From NCBI RefSeq assembly GCF_037101375.1, contig NZ_AP029019.1, positions 186,001 through 250,000 of the forward strand: 64,000 nucleotides of DNA. The letters are read 5' to 3'. Under the pieces are notes generated by a model. That model saw only the letters and a list, made by a program, of their open reading frames with translations, made no database searches and had not been told where the DNA came from. Shown here piece by piece: positions 1-8,367 of this stretch. A program made the position numbers and the translations under genes. Numbering within the stretch: position 1 is the first letter of the stretch; each line of letters begins with the position of its first letter. This DNA comes from Acidovorax sp. DW039 (GTDB lineage Bacteria > Pseudomonadota > Gammaproteobacteria > Burkholderiales > Burkholderiaceae_C).

Positions 1-2463
1 CTGCAAGGCTGGCGCATGCCATTGCTCAGCCGCCTCGTCATGCGTGCTGATCCGGGGCAACTGATCTGCTGCGAAAGCCTGGCAGACATTGCTGGGTCGT
101 TGGGATTCCAGAGCACAGGCAAACACCGCTTCCGCGGGTTTGAAAGCGAGTTCGAGCTGTATGTCCATGAACTGCGGCACAGCCCGCCGCTGCCCTTGCC
201 GGCCCATGGCGGGGACTACTCGGGTGCCTTTATTGCCCGCCAGGATGTCCTCGATGAGGCGCAGCAGTTGTGGGACCGGGCGGCCGCCGGAACAGCCACG
301 GCACTGACCCTGTGCGGTGAGCCTGGCCTGGGCAAGACCCGCGCTGCCTGGGAGTTTGCCCAGCGCCAGCATGCGCGGGGAGGGCGCGTGCTGTGGATTG
401 GCGCCCGACCCGAGGCCCAGCATGTGGCGTGGAGCTGCCTGTTTGACACCCTCAGCGCTTTGATCCCGGGCACAGGCGATCTGCAGGTGCGTATCAGCCG
501 TCTTCTGGTGCATCTGGGTATTTCTCTCGAAGCCGCTTCTCGCCAGGCATTGGTCGAATTGCTCATGCGACAGCGCTTGCCGCTGGAGTTGCGCGGTGAT
601 CTGGTTCGCGCCCTCAAGGCGCTATTGCAGCCGCAGTCGCAGCAGGCCTCGGTATGTATCGTGGATGACGCCCAGTGGCTGGACCCTTCTACGGCCGACG
701 TGCTGCAACGCCTTGCCCAGGAAATGCCCTCCGTGTTCTGGATCAAGACGGTTCGGACTGGCGCGGCAGACCTTTTGCCTCTGGAGTACGCGCTGTCGAT
801 GATTCCCGGCAGTGCATGTAACGCCATCACCCTGGCGCCCCTGGATGACGCGAATGCCATTGCACTGGTCCGGGCGATGCCAGAGTACGCATCGCTGAGC
901 GAAGCAGAGCTCAAGGGCATGATTGCAAATGCACGGGGCGTGCCGCTCTTCCTGTTGGCCGACATGGCTGCTGCAGGCGGCGCCAGTGGGCACTTTGGTG
1001 AGTTTTGCAGTGCCATGTTCAACCGTGTGGGTGAAGACCGTGTGGTGCTGCAGACAGCCGCCTTGCGGGGCATGTTGTTCACCTATGGCGATTTGTGCGA
1101 TTTGTGCGGCGAGCGCGCTGCTGCACACGGTCTTGCAAGGGCCGAGGCCCTGGGCTTCGTGTTGTCTCGCGGTGCGGGCATGTACGCCTTTTTTCACCCC
1201 CGGTTGCGGGAATTCCTGCTGGAGACGCTGCCCGCGCAGGTGCGGCAGGATCTGGCGGGTCGTTGGGCGCAGCGGCTGCAAGAGCGCGAAGAGTACAGCG
1301 CTGCTGCGGCCCTGTGGGAACTCACACGGAATCTGGATGCCGCCCGGACCTGCTGGAGTCAGGCGGCCAAGGCTGCACGCCAGGGAGCAGACCTACTGGC
1401 AGCCTGTGGCGCATATGACTGCCTGGCCCGCATCGGATATGCCCAGGGACTGGAGGGGCTCGACCAGCGCGCCAGCCATATCAGCGTTGTGTGTGGCGTG
1501 TACGGATACGGCTCGCGCAAGGCGCTGGACCTGGCGGAAAGCGCATTGCAGGAAATGACCGATCTGCAAGGACACCCCGAAGCCGCCTACCGGCTGCTGG
1601 CACTGGGCTATGTCGTGGGCGTGTCTCGCGGGCACAGCCAGGCACTGCCTTACGCCCTGCGCATGAAGGCGATGGCTGCCACCCCCGAGCAACAGTTCTA
1701 TTCGTTGGCCATCACGGGCACCAGCCAGTTTTCGCTGGGCAATTTCGAATCCGCGCGAAGCCACTTTGCCCTGAGCGCGGAGCGAGGGGGTTCACTGGAG
1801 CCGCACCAGCGTCGCCGCTACTTTCCGTCGGACATCCTGGTCTTTGTTCTCGTGCAGCAGGGCTGGCTGCAGTGGCTGATGGGAGACCCCGCCAGCGCAG
1901 GCACCATGCAGCGAGCCCATGAACAGGCGCTGGCCAACCGCAGCAGTCACGACCTGTGCATCTACCACGCGTACCAAGCCATGCTGTGCTGGGCTGGCGG
2001 TGATGCAAAAGGCCATGAACTGCATTCCGGGCAGGCCTTGCAAATTGCCAATGACGAGGGGCTCGCCATGTGGCAGGCCATTGCGGGCCTGCAGCACCTT
2101 CAGGCACAGGCGCAGCTCACGGGGCATGCCGATCTGGGGCGGGTGAAGCAGCTCATCACGCTCATCGGCCAGGGCGACCGCAACTACGAGGTTCCCGCCC
2201 GCCTCTTTGGCGTATGTGCGCTCGATGCCAGTGGCCAGCATGCGGATGCACTGGCCCTGGTGGATGACACTCTGCAGACCATGACACCCGGCGAACACCT
2301 GGACTGCCTGATGGACCTGTGGCGCCTGAAGGCGCAGGCGCATACCGCCCTGGCTCAGCGCAAAGAAGCAGCAGATGCCTGGGCCCAGGCCTGCCGCATT
2401 GCACATGAGGGTGGTGCCTTGGGCTGGTTGGCGCAGTGGCATCCCGTGCGTGCAGCGGCTTGA
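1..2463 (+). CDS. Cyclase-homology / STAND-type AAA ATPase with TPR-like tail (5' partial)
   Basis: The frame is open to the window edge, so the N-terminus is missing; the first internal ATG is at 16. Numbering from that ATG, residues 1-55 look like the end of a class III nucleotide-cyclase homology domain (ADPGQLICCES followed by a GF..EFELY ending). A P-loop (GEPGLGKT, 101-108) and a Walker B (CIVDDAQWLDPS, about 212-223) follow, then a long Ala-rich helical region resembling TPR/MalT-type sensor repeats. This cyclase-AAA-TPR layout is known for signalling proteins. Whether the cyclase part is catalytic cannot be judged without the missing end. No HTH is visible at the C-terminus. Confidence 0.6.
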   Translation: MQGWRMPLLSRLVMRADPGQLICCESLADIAGSLGFQSTGKHRFRGFESEFELYVHELRHSPPLPLPAHGGDYSGAFIARQDVLDEAQQLWDRAAAGTATALTLCGEPGLGKTRAAWEFAQRQHARGGRVLWIGARPEAQHVAWSCLFDTLSALIPGTGDLQVRISRLLVHLGISLEAASRQALVELLMRQRLPLELRGDLVRALKALLQPQSQQASVCIVDDAQWLDPSTADVLQRLAQEMPSVFWIKTVRTGAADLLPLEYALSMIPGSACNAITLAPLDDANAIALVRAMPEYASLSEAELKGMIANARGVPLFLLADMAAAGGASGHFGEFCSAMFNRVGEDRVVLQTAALRGMLFTYGDLCDLCGERAAAHGLARAEALGFVLSRGAGMYAFFHPRLREFLLETLPAQVRQDLAGRWAQRLQEREEYSAAAALWELTRNLDAARTCWSQAAKAARQGADLLAACGAYDCLARIGYAQGLEGLDQRASHISVVCGVYGYGSRKALDLAESALQEMTDLQGHPEAAYRLLALGYVVGVSRGHSQALPYALRMKAMAATPEQQFYSLAITGTSQFSLGNFESARSHFALSAERGGSLEPHQRRRYFPSDILVFVLVQQGWLQWLMGDPASAGTMQRAHEQALANRSSHDLCIYHAYQAMLCWAGGDAKGHELHSGQALQIANDEGLAMWQAIAGLQHLQAQAQLTGHADLGRVKQLITLIGQGDRNYEVPARLFGVCALDASGQHADALALVDDTLQTMTPGEHLDCLMDLWRLKAQAHTALAQRKEAADAWAQACRIAHEGGALGWLAQWHPVRAAA

Positions 2464-2564
2464 AATTTACCGCCTGACTCTGGTCATCGAGCGAGTGGCG
2501 CCATGCCATTGAGCTGATCTTCCATGCGCCTGTCTGTGGCGTGACGGCAGGAATCAATTCCATG

Positions 2565-2617
2565 AAATTGCTATGAAAGTAATAGCTTATTGCGCAATAT
2601 ACATAAGCGCTAGAGCC
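2565..2617 (+). repeat. Dispersed double-hairpin repeat, copy 1
   Basis: Carries TTGCTAT, then ATAGC, then GCGC...GCGCTAG, the signature shared by the other copies listed here. It lies about 100 bp 3' of the cyclase/ATPase gene and in its sense orientation. Confidence 0.6.
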
Positions 2618-2688
2618 GAAATGGCGTTGAGGTGATGATGCCCGGCCGAGCCTGGCTTCCAGCGTATTGCGCCGTATGCGCAGCACTC

Positions 2689-2770
2689 CTAACGCTCTCT
2701 AACGATCGTCTAACGGTCGCTTATTACGCTTCGTAACAGGTCCATTGAGGTCCATGCAAATCCATGCGAA
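2689..2770. promoter_or_regulatory. Two helically phased direct-repeat arrays upstream of the pilin operon
   Basis: CTAACG occurs at 2689, 2699 and 2710, with related TTACG at 2724 and TAAC at 2734. TCCAT occurs at 2741, 2751 and 2761, exactly 10 bp apart. The arrays lie 44-125 bp before the first pilin ATG. The 10-11 bp period puts the units on one face of the helix, as expected for a tandemly bound regulator. The binding protein is unknown. The rest of the 2464-2813 gap holds only the dispersed repeat. Confidence 0.45.
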
Positions 2771-2813
2771 CCGTGGTCCGTGTCACCCATTTTGAAAAAT
2801 TCCTGAGGGCACC

Positions 2814-3650
2814 ATGTCTGAAACACTGCCAAGCGGCCAGCGCCGCACATCGAGCCGCCGCGTTGGCCGTGCGGCCTTCCTGAAAAAAGTCCAGAAGGGC
2901 TTCACCCTGGTGGAGCTGGCCATCGTTCTGGCCGTCATCGGTCTGATCATCGGCGCCATTGCCATCGGCAAGGATGTGCAGCGCAACGCCGAATACACCA
3001 AGATCAAGAACAAGTTCGTAGACCAGTGGGAGCAGGCCTACAACCAGTACTACCAGCGCGCTGGCGTGGTGCTGGGTGACTCGCAGACCCAGCCCCGCCT
3101 CATGGTCAACGGAGAGAACTACAAGCGCGAAGCCGGCGTCGTCTCTGGCGGCAACATGACCGAGGTGACCGGCCCCGGCGCCATCTGCAATGGCTCATTT
3201 GCTCCCGGACTGGTGGGCGAGACCACCACGCTGAAGATGCGCGAAATGTTCAGCCGTGTGGGCGTTCGCATGCCCCCGGGGCGTGCTGAAGGCTTTGAAG
3301 ACCGCTATGTCTATCTGGACACCAACGGCAACCCGCAAGAGGTGCAGGTGTGCTTCCGCTGGAACAACCCCGGCAAGGCGGAAGGCTCCGGCAACGTGAT
3401 GGTCATCACCGGCCTGACTCCCGACCTGGCCCGCATGCTCGACCAGATGATCGACGGCAAGCCCGACGCCCAGGAAGGTCGCTTCCGCCAGATGAATGTG
3501 GAGAACGGGACACCCAACGGGCCCGGCGCCCAATGGGCTGCCAACAACCAGATCGAGATGGGTGCCAAGACCGCCGATGCCACCAGTGGTCGCAACCACG
3601 ATGAGGACCAGGTCATGACCGTGGTCGGCATCTACAAGATGAACCAGTGA
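2814..3650 (+). CDS. Type IV prepilin, MSHA/IVb-like, long leader
   Basis: This is a prepilin: 29-residue basic leader, cleavage site KG/FTLVE (Gly29/Phe30, Glu at mature +5), then a hydrophobic helix with GLIIGAIAIGKDVQRNAEY. The head domain contains MPPGRAEGFEDRYVYLDTN and a Cys pair (near residues 126 and 182) that could form a disulfide. It is paralogous to the proteins at 3673 and 20193, sharing the post-helix DVQRNAEY block, the PPGR.EG block and the D.NGN.QEVQVCF block. As the first gene of the locus, 23 bp ahead of the next pilin, it is a candidate major subunit. The leader is longer than in type IVa pilins; the start was chosen because no nearer ATG precedes the cleavage site. Confidence 0.85.
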   Translation: MSETLPSGQRRTSSRRVGRAAFLKKVQKGFTLVELAIVLAVIGLIIGAIAIGKDVQRNAEYTKIKNKFVDQWEQAYNQYYQRAGVVLGDSQTQPRLMVNGENYKREAGVVSGGNMTEVTGPGAICNGSFAPGLVGETTTLKMREMFSRVGVRMPPGRAEGFEDRYVYLDTNGNPQEVQVCFRWNNPGKAEGSGNVMVITGLTPDLARMLDQMIDGKPDAQEGRFRQMNVENGTPNGPGAQWAANNQIEMGAKTADATSGRNHDEDQVMTVVGIYKMNQ

Positions 3651-3672
3651 TCTGCATCACAGGAGAGCTTCC

Positions 3673-4572
3673 ATGAAACTTCGCAACCTGCGCCGCAGCA
3701 TCCAGCGCGGCTTCACCTTGATCGAGATGGCCATCGTATTGGCCGTCATCGGTCTGATCATCGGTGCCATTGCCATCGCCAAGGATGTGCAGCGCAACGC
3801 CGAATACCAGAAGGTCGCCAACAAATTCCTCTACCAGTGGAAGATGGCCTACGACCAGTACTACCAGCGCACGGGCGTGGTGGTGGGCGATTGCCAGCAG
3901 GCCCCCACCTACATGATCAATGGTTCGGAGTCCAAGATTGAAGGCGCGTCGGACGTGTGCGCTCGCAAGGGTGGCCTGTCCAAGCCCGGCATTCCAGAGA
4001 GCTTCACCAACACAGGCCTGAAGATCTGCGAAGGGCAGGGCTATGCCAAGGATGCTGTGGGTACCGGCGATGCCGATCTGGCAGGCCAGTCGCTGCGCAC
4101 CCTGATGGAGCGCAATGGCGTGCGTCCCCCTCCTGGCCGTGGCGAAGGGCATGAAGACCGCTTCATCTACCAGGACTCGAACGGTAACGTGGCCGAGCTG
4201 CAGGTGTGCTTCCAGTGGAACAAGGCGGGCACTACCAGTGGCGCGGGCAACGTGATGGTGGTGCGTGGCCTCACGCCCGACCTGGCCCGCTTCCTGGACC
4301 AGGTGATTGACGGCAAGCCGGATTCGCGCGAAGGCCGCTTCCGCATCCAGGGGCGCAAGGCGCACGATGGATCGGGCAACCAGGCCAACGCACCAGGCAC
4401 GGCCTGGGAAGCGAACAACACCGTGGGCGGTATCACGGCAGGCAACAACATGAGTGGTCAGGACGGCACCCCGGTGGGGCCGGACAACCCGACGGGTGCG
4501 ACTGCCACAGGCCGTCAATACGACGAAGACCGCGTGATCCTGCTCACGGCCCACTGGACGATGGACCAATAA
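3673..4572 (+). CDS. Type IV prepilin, second paralogue
   Basis: Short leader MKLRNLRRSIQRG, cleavage before Phe14, Glu18 at mature +5, and a helix nearly identical to that of the preceding pilin. The 299-residue product is longer in the head, with extra Cys residues (near 77, 96 and 117) and a Gly/Asn-rich stretch before the C-terminus. It shares PPPGRGEGHEDRFIYQDSN with its neighbour. An AGGAGAG ribosome-binding site lies just before the ATG. Two adjacent near-identical helices suggest co-assembly or alternative major subunits, but which is major cannot be told from sequence. Confidence 0.85.
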   Translation: MKLRNLRRSIQRGFTLIEMAIVLAVIGLIIGAIAIAKDVQRNAEYQKVANKFLYQWKMAYDQYYQRTGVVVGDCQQAPTYMINGSESKIEGASDVCARKGGLSKPGIPESFTNTGLKICEGQGYAKDAVGTGDADLAGQSLRTLMERNGVRPPPGRGEGHEDRFIYQDSNGNVAELQVCFQWNKAGTTSGAGNVMVVRGLTPDLARFLDQVIDGKPDSREGRFRIQGRKAHDGSGNQANAPGTAWEANNTVGGITAGNNMSGQDGTPVGPDNPTGATATGRQYDEDRVILLTAHWTMDQ

Positions 4573-4574
4573 GC

Positions 4575-5057
4575 ATGGCTGCCGGGCGCATTCTCAAACT
4601 GGCAGCGCTGGCTGCAGCCACCGCCTTGCTGGCCACGGGCGCGTGGTCGGCACGCGAGGGGCTGCGTGTCCTCGCGTTCGAGCGGCGCGAGGCCGCTGCT
4701 GCCGATGCGCGGCTGTCTATGGCCCGCAGCCTGCTGCCCAAGGTGGAGCAGCGCGAGCGCTTTGCCAAGCTCAATGCCGAGATTGAGGCCCAGGCCAGCC
4801 GGGCGGGCTTTGACCCCTCGGCATGGGCGCAGCGCCGCATCCAGCGCATGCCTGCGCCCATCACCCGCAAGGAAGCGCAAGACCAGCTGGCCCAGCTGGG
4901 CAGTGCGGGCAGTGGCCGCCTGATGGCGGCAGACGGTTTTGAGCTGGCCGTGCTTTCGCGTGAGGCGGGTCTCTTCACTGCCCCTGCGGCAGACGACAAG
5001 GGCCTGCTGCTGGCCATCAATGGCACCCTTTATTTCCCCCTGGCAGGCAAACCATGA
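4575..5057 (+). CDS. Small membrane-anchored pilus assembly protein (GspM/PilO-like)
   Basis: 160 residues with one N-terminal membrane segment (about residues 7-27), a charged helical stretch and a small C-terminal domain. It starts 2 bp after the pilin stop and overlaps the next gene by 4 bp (ATGA). Bitopic topology and position beside a GspL-like gene suggest the GspM/PilO role in the inner-membrane alignment complex. Sequence identity to a named family was not recognised, so the function rests on context. Confidence 0.5.
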   Translation: MAAGRILKLAALAAATALLATGAWSAREGLRVLAFERREAAAADARLSMARSLLPKVEQRERFAKLNAEIEAQASRAGFDPSAWAQRRIQRMPAPITRKEAQDQLAQLGSAGSGRLMAADGFELAVLSREAGLFTAPAADDKGLLLAINGTLYFPLAGKP

Positions 5058-6340
5058 ATGTCCAGAAACTGTTGCTGGTAACCCGCGAGGGCTGGTTTGA
5101 GATCACCCCGGGTGCGCTGGTGGAGATCCCTGCCTTGCCGCGCCTGAAGGCGCCCGCCGTGGTGGTTACCGACTTTGACGAAGCGCCCATCGGCGTGCAT
5201 CGCTATGAGGGCAAGGCCGCCTATGCGGCCCCGGTGATTGAAAAGCACGCACGCTCGCAAGGCCTCACGGAGGGTGCAGCGCACATCGTGGTGCACCGTC
5301 TGGCTTCGGTGCCCGGCGGCTGCATTGCCTTGTATACCGCCGTGGCGCTGGACGCATGGCAGCGCATGCAGCAATGGGCCAGTCAGCAGCCTGACCACTG
5401 CATCGTGGTGACGCTCGGGGATCTGCTGAACAACGGCCTGCAAAAAGGCCAGGCCCGGGTGTTGCGCCTGGGCCGCACAGCCCATCTGGTGGGTGTGAAC
5501 GAGAGCGGTGTCTTCCATGCCAGCGTCAGCGCCATTGGTCGCAGCGCGGATGACCTGGAGGGTGCCGTGCGTTCGCTGGCATCGCAGGCGCGGCATGAGC
5601 TGGGCAAGGGCATCAAGGCGCCTGTGCAGTGGGGGTGTGCGCTAGGCGCAGACATCGCTACCGAACAGCGCCTGGCGGCAGCCTGGGGCGATGCCGCGCG
5701 CATGGAATGCACCCTGCTGCCGCATGCCGAGATGGTGGCCGGGCAGCGCGGCCCGGTGGTGTCGGCCCTGCCCCAGTGGGTGCGCTCACTCAAAGGCTCC
5801 AGTGTGCAGGCATCACCCCTGGCCAAGCTGGCATGGCTCAGCGAGAGCCTGGTGGCCCCCATGGCGGGGGTGACTTCGGTGGTGGGTCTGGGACTTTTGC
5901 TGCTGGGGGTTCTGGTCCAAAGCCAGGCTGAGCAGGAAAAGCGCGCTGCCAGCACACAGCTTGCGCAGGCACAGGCTATCGAGGCCCGTATCACGCAGGC
6001 CAACAAGATCGAGCCTTCAGCCACCTTCGCACCCGTGGCGGAATTTGCCCGCCAGCTGGGCGACGGCGCTGCCTACGACCCTGTGGCGATGGTGCACCTC
6101 GTCAAGCAGGCCGCGGGTACGGACATCCGCATCCAGCGCATCCGCCTGGAGCCTTTCGGCAACTACAAGCGCACGTTCCGCGTGGATGGCGTGACCACTC
6201 AGGGCGGTCTGGCTGCGGTCAGCCGCTTTCTGTCCCACACCAAGGCTGCAGGCTGGCGCGCTGAAGCGCTGGACCCGGTGGAGCAGTTGCCAGGTGCTTT
6301 TTCCTACCGCCTGATTGCTGAAAACAGCCCGGCCACTTGA
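5054..6340 (+). CDS. GspL/PilM-PilN-like inner-membrane platform protein
   Basis: 428 residues. The first ~240 form a soluble, presumably cytoplasmic domain with the feel of a degenerate actin-like (PilM/GspL cytoplasmic) fold. One membrane helix follows near 276-297 (VTSVVGLGLLLLGVLVQSQ), then a helical coil and a PilN-like ferredoxin-fold C-terminus. PilM and PilN functions thus seem to be in one chain, as in GspL and unlike type IVa pili. ATGA overlap with the gene before it. Confidence 0.55.
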   Translation: MNVQKLLLVTREGWFEITPGALVEIPALPRLKAPAVVVTDFDEAPIGVHRYEGKAAYAAPVIEKHARSQGLTEGAAHIVVHRLASVPGGCIALYTAVALDAWQRMQQWASQQPDHCIVVTLGDLLNNGLQKGQARVLRLGRTAHLVGVNESGVFHASVSAIGRSADDLEGAVRSLASQARHELGKGIKAPVQWGCALGADIATEQRLAAAWGDAARMECTLLPHAEMVAGQRGPVVSALPQWVRSLKGSSVQASPLAKLAWLSESLVAPMAGVTSVVGLGLLLLGVLVQSQAEQEKRAASTQLAQAQAIEARITQANKIEPSATFAPVAEFARQLGDGAAYDPVAMVHLVKQAAGTDIRIQRIRLEPFGNYKRTFRVDGVTTQGGLAAVSRFLSHTKAAGWRAEALDPVEQLPGAFSYRLIAENSPAT

Positions 6341-6353
6341 GGAGACCGTATTC

Positions 6354-6932
6354 GTGAAATACGCCGCATTGTTATTGAACACCCTGGCGCTGGGCCTGCT
6401 GGCTTGGGCGCTGGCGGGGGTGACCTCTGTGGTGGGGGGACGCCCTGCGCCCTCGCGCATGCCCATGGTCGAGGTCAAGCCCTTGCCAGACAAGGACGTG
6501 CAGGAGCAGGCCAGCATCATGACGGCGCTGCAAGCCATCAACAGCCTGCGCACCCGTGGCGATCAGGCCTCCAGCTACAGCACGGCGGGGCTGATCGCCC
6601 AGCCAGCGCCAGGCGCCCCCGGAACCGACGGCCCTCTGCTGCCAGAGCGCAAGGTCACCATGGTGATGCACAGCGCTGACGGTGCTGTGGCTGTGGTGGA
6701 CGGTCATCTCGTGCGCAGTGGCCAACGCCTGGGGGATGGTGGCCGGATTGGCTCCATCCGCGAAGACCGGCTGGTGGTGGCTGAGAAAAATGGCCGCCAG
6801 ACCATGAAGCTCCCGGTGGATGGGCTGCGCGTTGGCACTCTGCGCGCAACCAACGCGCCAGTGCCGGTGCTGGCTGAGCAAGTGATTTCGCCGCGCGCCG
6901 CTGCTGCAGTCGCTGCAGGAGCCAAGCCATGA
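6354..6932 (+). CDS. GspC/PilP-like periplasmic linker protein
   Basis: A GTG start at 6354 is preferred because GAGGAG lies at 6339-6344; the longer in-frame reading has no ribosome-binding site and would overlap the upstream gene. About 192 residues: an N-terminal membrane anchor (NTLALGLLAWALAGVTSVVG), a linker, then a small beta-rich domain (ERKVTMVMHSADGAVAVVDGHLVRSGQRL..) typical of the PilP/GspC homology region that contacts the secretin. Lies between the GspL-like gene and the secretin, in line with that role. Confidence 0.6.
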   Translation: MKYAALLLNTLALGLLAWALAGVTSVVGGRPAPSRMPMVEVKPLPDKDVQEQASIMTALQAINSLRTRGDQASSYSTAGLIAQPAPGAPGTDGPLLPERKVTMVMHSADGAVAVVDGHLVRSGQRLGDGGRIGSIREDRLVVAEKNGRQTMKLPVDGLRVGTLRATNAPVPVLAEQVISPRAAAAVAAGAKP

Positions 6933-7561
6933 GCAAAGCCGTATGGACCGGAATGGCCACCGGCGCTGTGCTGGTCGCAGCGCTGGGAGGGTACCTGTGG
7001 TGGCAGTCGGCGCAGCAACCTGTGCAGCCGAGCCTGGTGCCGCCTTCGGTGGGGCCTTCCGCCTCTGTGGTTCGTCCCTCCGCTGCACCCTCTGTGCCTG
7101 GGGCGCAGTCGGGCACGGCATTGCCGTCTGGTTCCGGGGCCGCGGCTGATGCGCCCTGGGCTACTTCGCCCGTGCCTCCGAGTGCGGCCAGGCTGGGGGT
7201 GCGCCCGCCTTCGGCAGGCAAGCCAGGTGCTCCCTCCATCGAAGACATCCAGAGTCGGCTACAGGCACTCACCGCCAATGGCCGCCAGCCCACGGCACGC
7301 GAGGTGGATGCCATCCTGGCCGATCTGCAGCGTAACCAGGGCACGGACGTGGTGGGCGGTGTGAACCTGCAAACCCTGCGCGACAACCTGGCCCGCGCCG
7401 ATCGCATGCAGCAGATTGCGCAGGAAGTGCAGACCCTGGCGGCCAACCCGCGCAAGGAAGACCTGCCACGCCTGCAAACCCTGTCTGCAGAAATGCAGCG
7501 CTTGCAAGCCAGCGTGTCCGTGCCCTCGGGCCCTGCGGCGGCGACTGGCCCCGCCAAGTGA
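6929..7561 (+). CDS. Bitopic Pro/Ser-rich protein of the pilus locus
   Basis: 210 residues: membrane anchor near 9-26 (ATGAVLVAALGGYLWW), about 70 residues rich in Pro, Ser, Ala and Val, and a helical C-terminal half with repeated LQ/NLAR patterns. Translationally coupled to its neighbour by an ATGA overlap. I do not recognise a family. A periplasmic helical accessory protein of the assembly machine (MshK position) is the best contextual guess. Confidence 0.5.
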   Translation: MSKAVWTGMATGAVLVAALGGYLWWQSAQQPVQPSLVPPSVGPSASVVRPSAAPSVPGAQSGTALPSGSGAAADAPWATSPVPPSAARLGVRPPSAGKPGAPSIEDIQSRLQALTANGRQPTAREVDAILADLQRNQGTDVVGGVNLQTLRDNLARADRMQQIAQEVQTLAANPRKEDLPRLQTLSAEMQRLQASVSVPSGPAAATGPAK

Positions 7562-7565
7562 AGTG

Positions 7566-8333
7566 ATGGACGTCCTCATGCTCACCCTGTCCCAGGTACA
7601 GCGCCAGCAAGGCTTCACCCTGGTCGAGATGGCCTTGGTGCTGGTCATCACCGGCCTGATGACCTGGGCCGTTACATCAGCCTATGGCAACAGCACCATG
7701 GTGCGTGACCGCCAGCGTGCCACGCAGATGGGCGAGACGCTGCGCGAGAACCTGCGTGCCTTTGCGCTTGCCAATGGCCGCCTGCCTTGCCCGGATACCG
7801 ACGGTAATGGCTGGGAGGGCGATGCCGGCGGCCAGTGCCACACGACAGAAGCTGGCTGGGTGCCTTACCGCAGCCTGGGCATGGAGTTGCCGGATGCCCG
7901 GTACCGGGCCGCCTATGCGGTTTATCGCCGCGCCGGTGCCACAGCAGCCACCGATGCAGACCTGGCCCTGCGCCTGGAGCGCACCGGTGATGCGGCGGGA
8001 GACGCCCACTACCAGGATGCACGCGACCTGATCACTGCCCTGAACAACGCCATGGGTGACGCACCCTCTGCAGCGCACACCCGGCTCACAGGCAACGCGG
8101 CAGGCGAGGGCGCTGTGGACTGCAGCGGCAACGTGCGATCGCACCCCGCCTGGCTGGCCGTGCTGCCACTGGACGACCGCAACGGGGATGGTGACCGCTT
8201 TGATGGCCCTCACCGCGTGGGTACCGCCTGCAGCCTGCCCCCTGGAACGGCGGTGGCGCATGACGCAGACGATGTGGTGGTGGCCGAGCCATTGCAGGCG
8301 CTGGCCGGTTGGCTGGGGGCCCGCGCCCCGTGA
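7566..8333 (+). CDS. Pseudopilin, minimal RLPCP-family member
   Basis: Start taken at 7566, which gives a short leader and cleavage QQG/FTLVE (Gly16/Phe17, Glu21). 255 residues. The head carries RLPCPDTDGNG, then GWVPYRSLG, and ends with DDVVVAEPLQALAGWL. The same blocks occur in the three pseudopilins at 15462, 17771 and 18877, but this protein stops after the DD.V block and lacks their long extensions, so it appears to be the basic form of the family. A longer reading from 7416 would overlap the upstream gene and is not credible. Confidence 0.75.
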   Translation: MDVLMLTLSQVQRQQGFTLVEMALVLVITGLMTWAVTSAYGNSTMVRDRQRATQMGETLRENLRAFALANGRLPCPDTDGNGWEGDAGGQCHTTEAGWVPYRSLGMELPDARYRAAYAVYRRAGATAATDADLALRLERTGDAAGDAHYQDARDLITALNNAMGDAPSAAHTRLTGNAAGEGAVDCSGNVRSHPAWLAVLPLDDRNGDGDRFDGPHRVGTACSLPPGTAVAHDADDVVVAEPLQALAGWLGARAP

Positions 8334-8367
8334 TGACCTGAAACAAAGATTCCCAAGGATAGAGACC

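Noticed and set aside
216..1082. 288-residue minus-strand frame opposite the cyclase/ATPase gene
   Set aside because: Composition is Arg/Ser/Ala-rich as expected of a GC-rich antisense shadow, with no family motif; the plus frame has clear P-loop motifs.
3613..4569. 318-residue minus-strand frame across the second pilin
   Set aside because: His/Val/Arg-rich shadow of a real pilin gene; no coherent domain.
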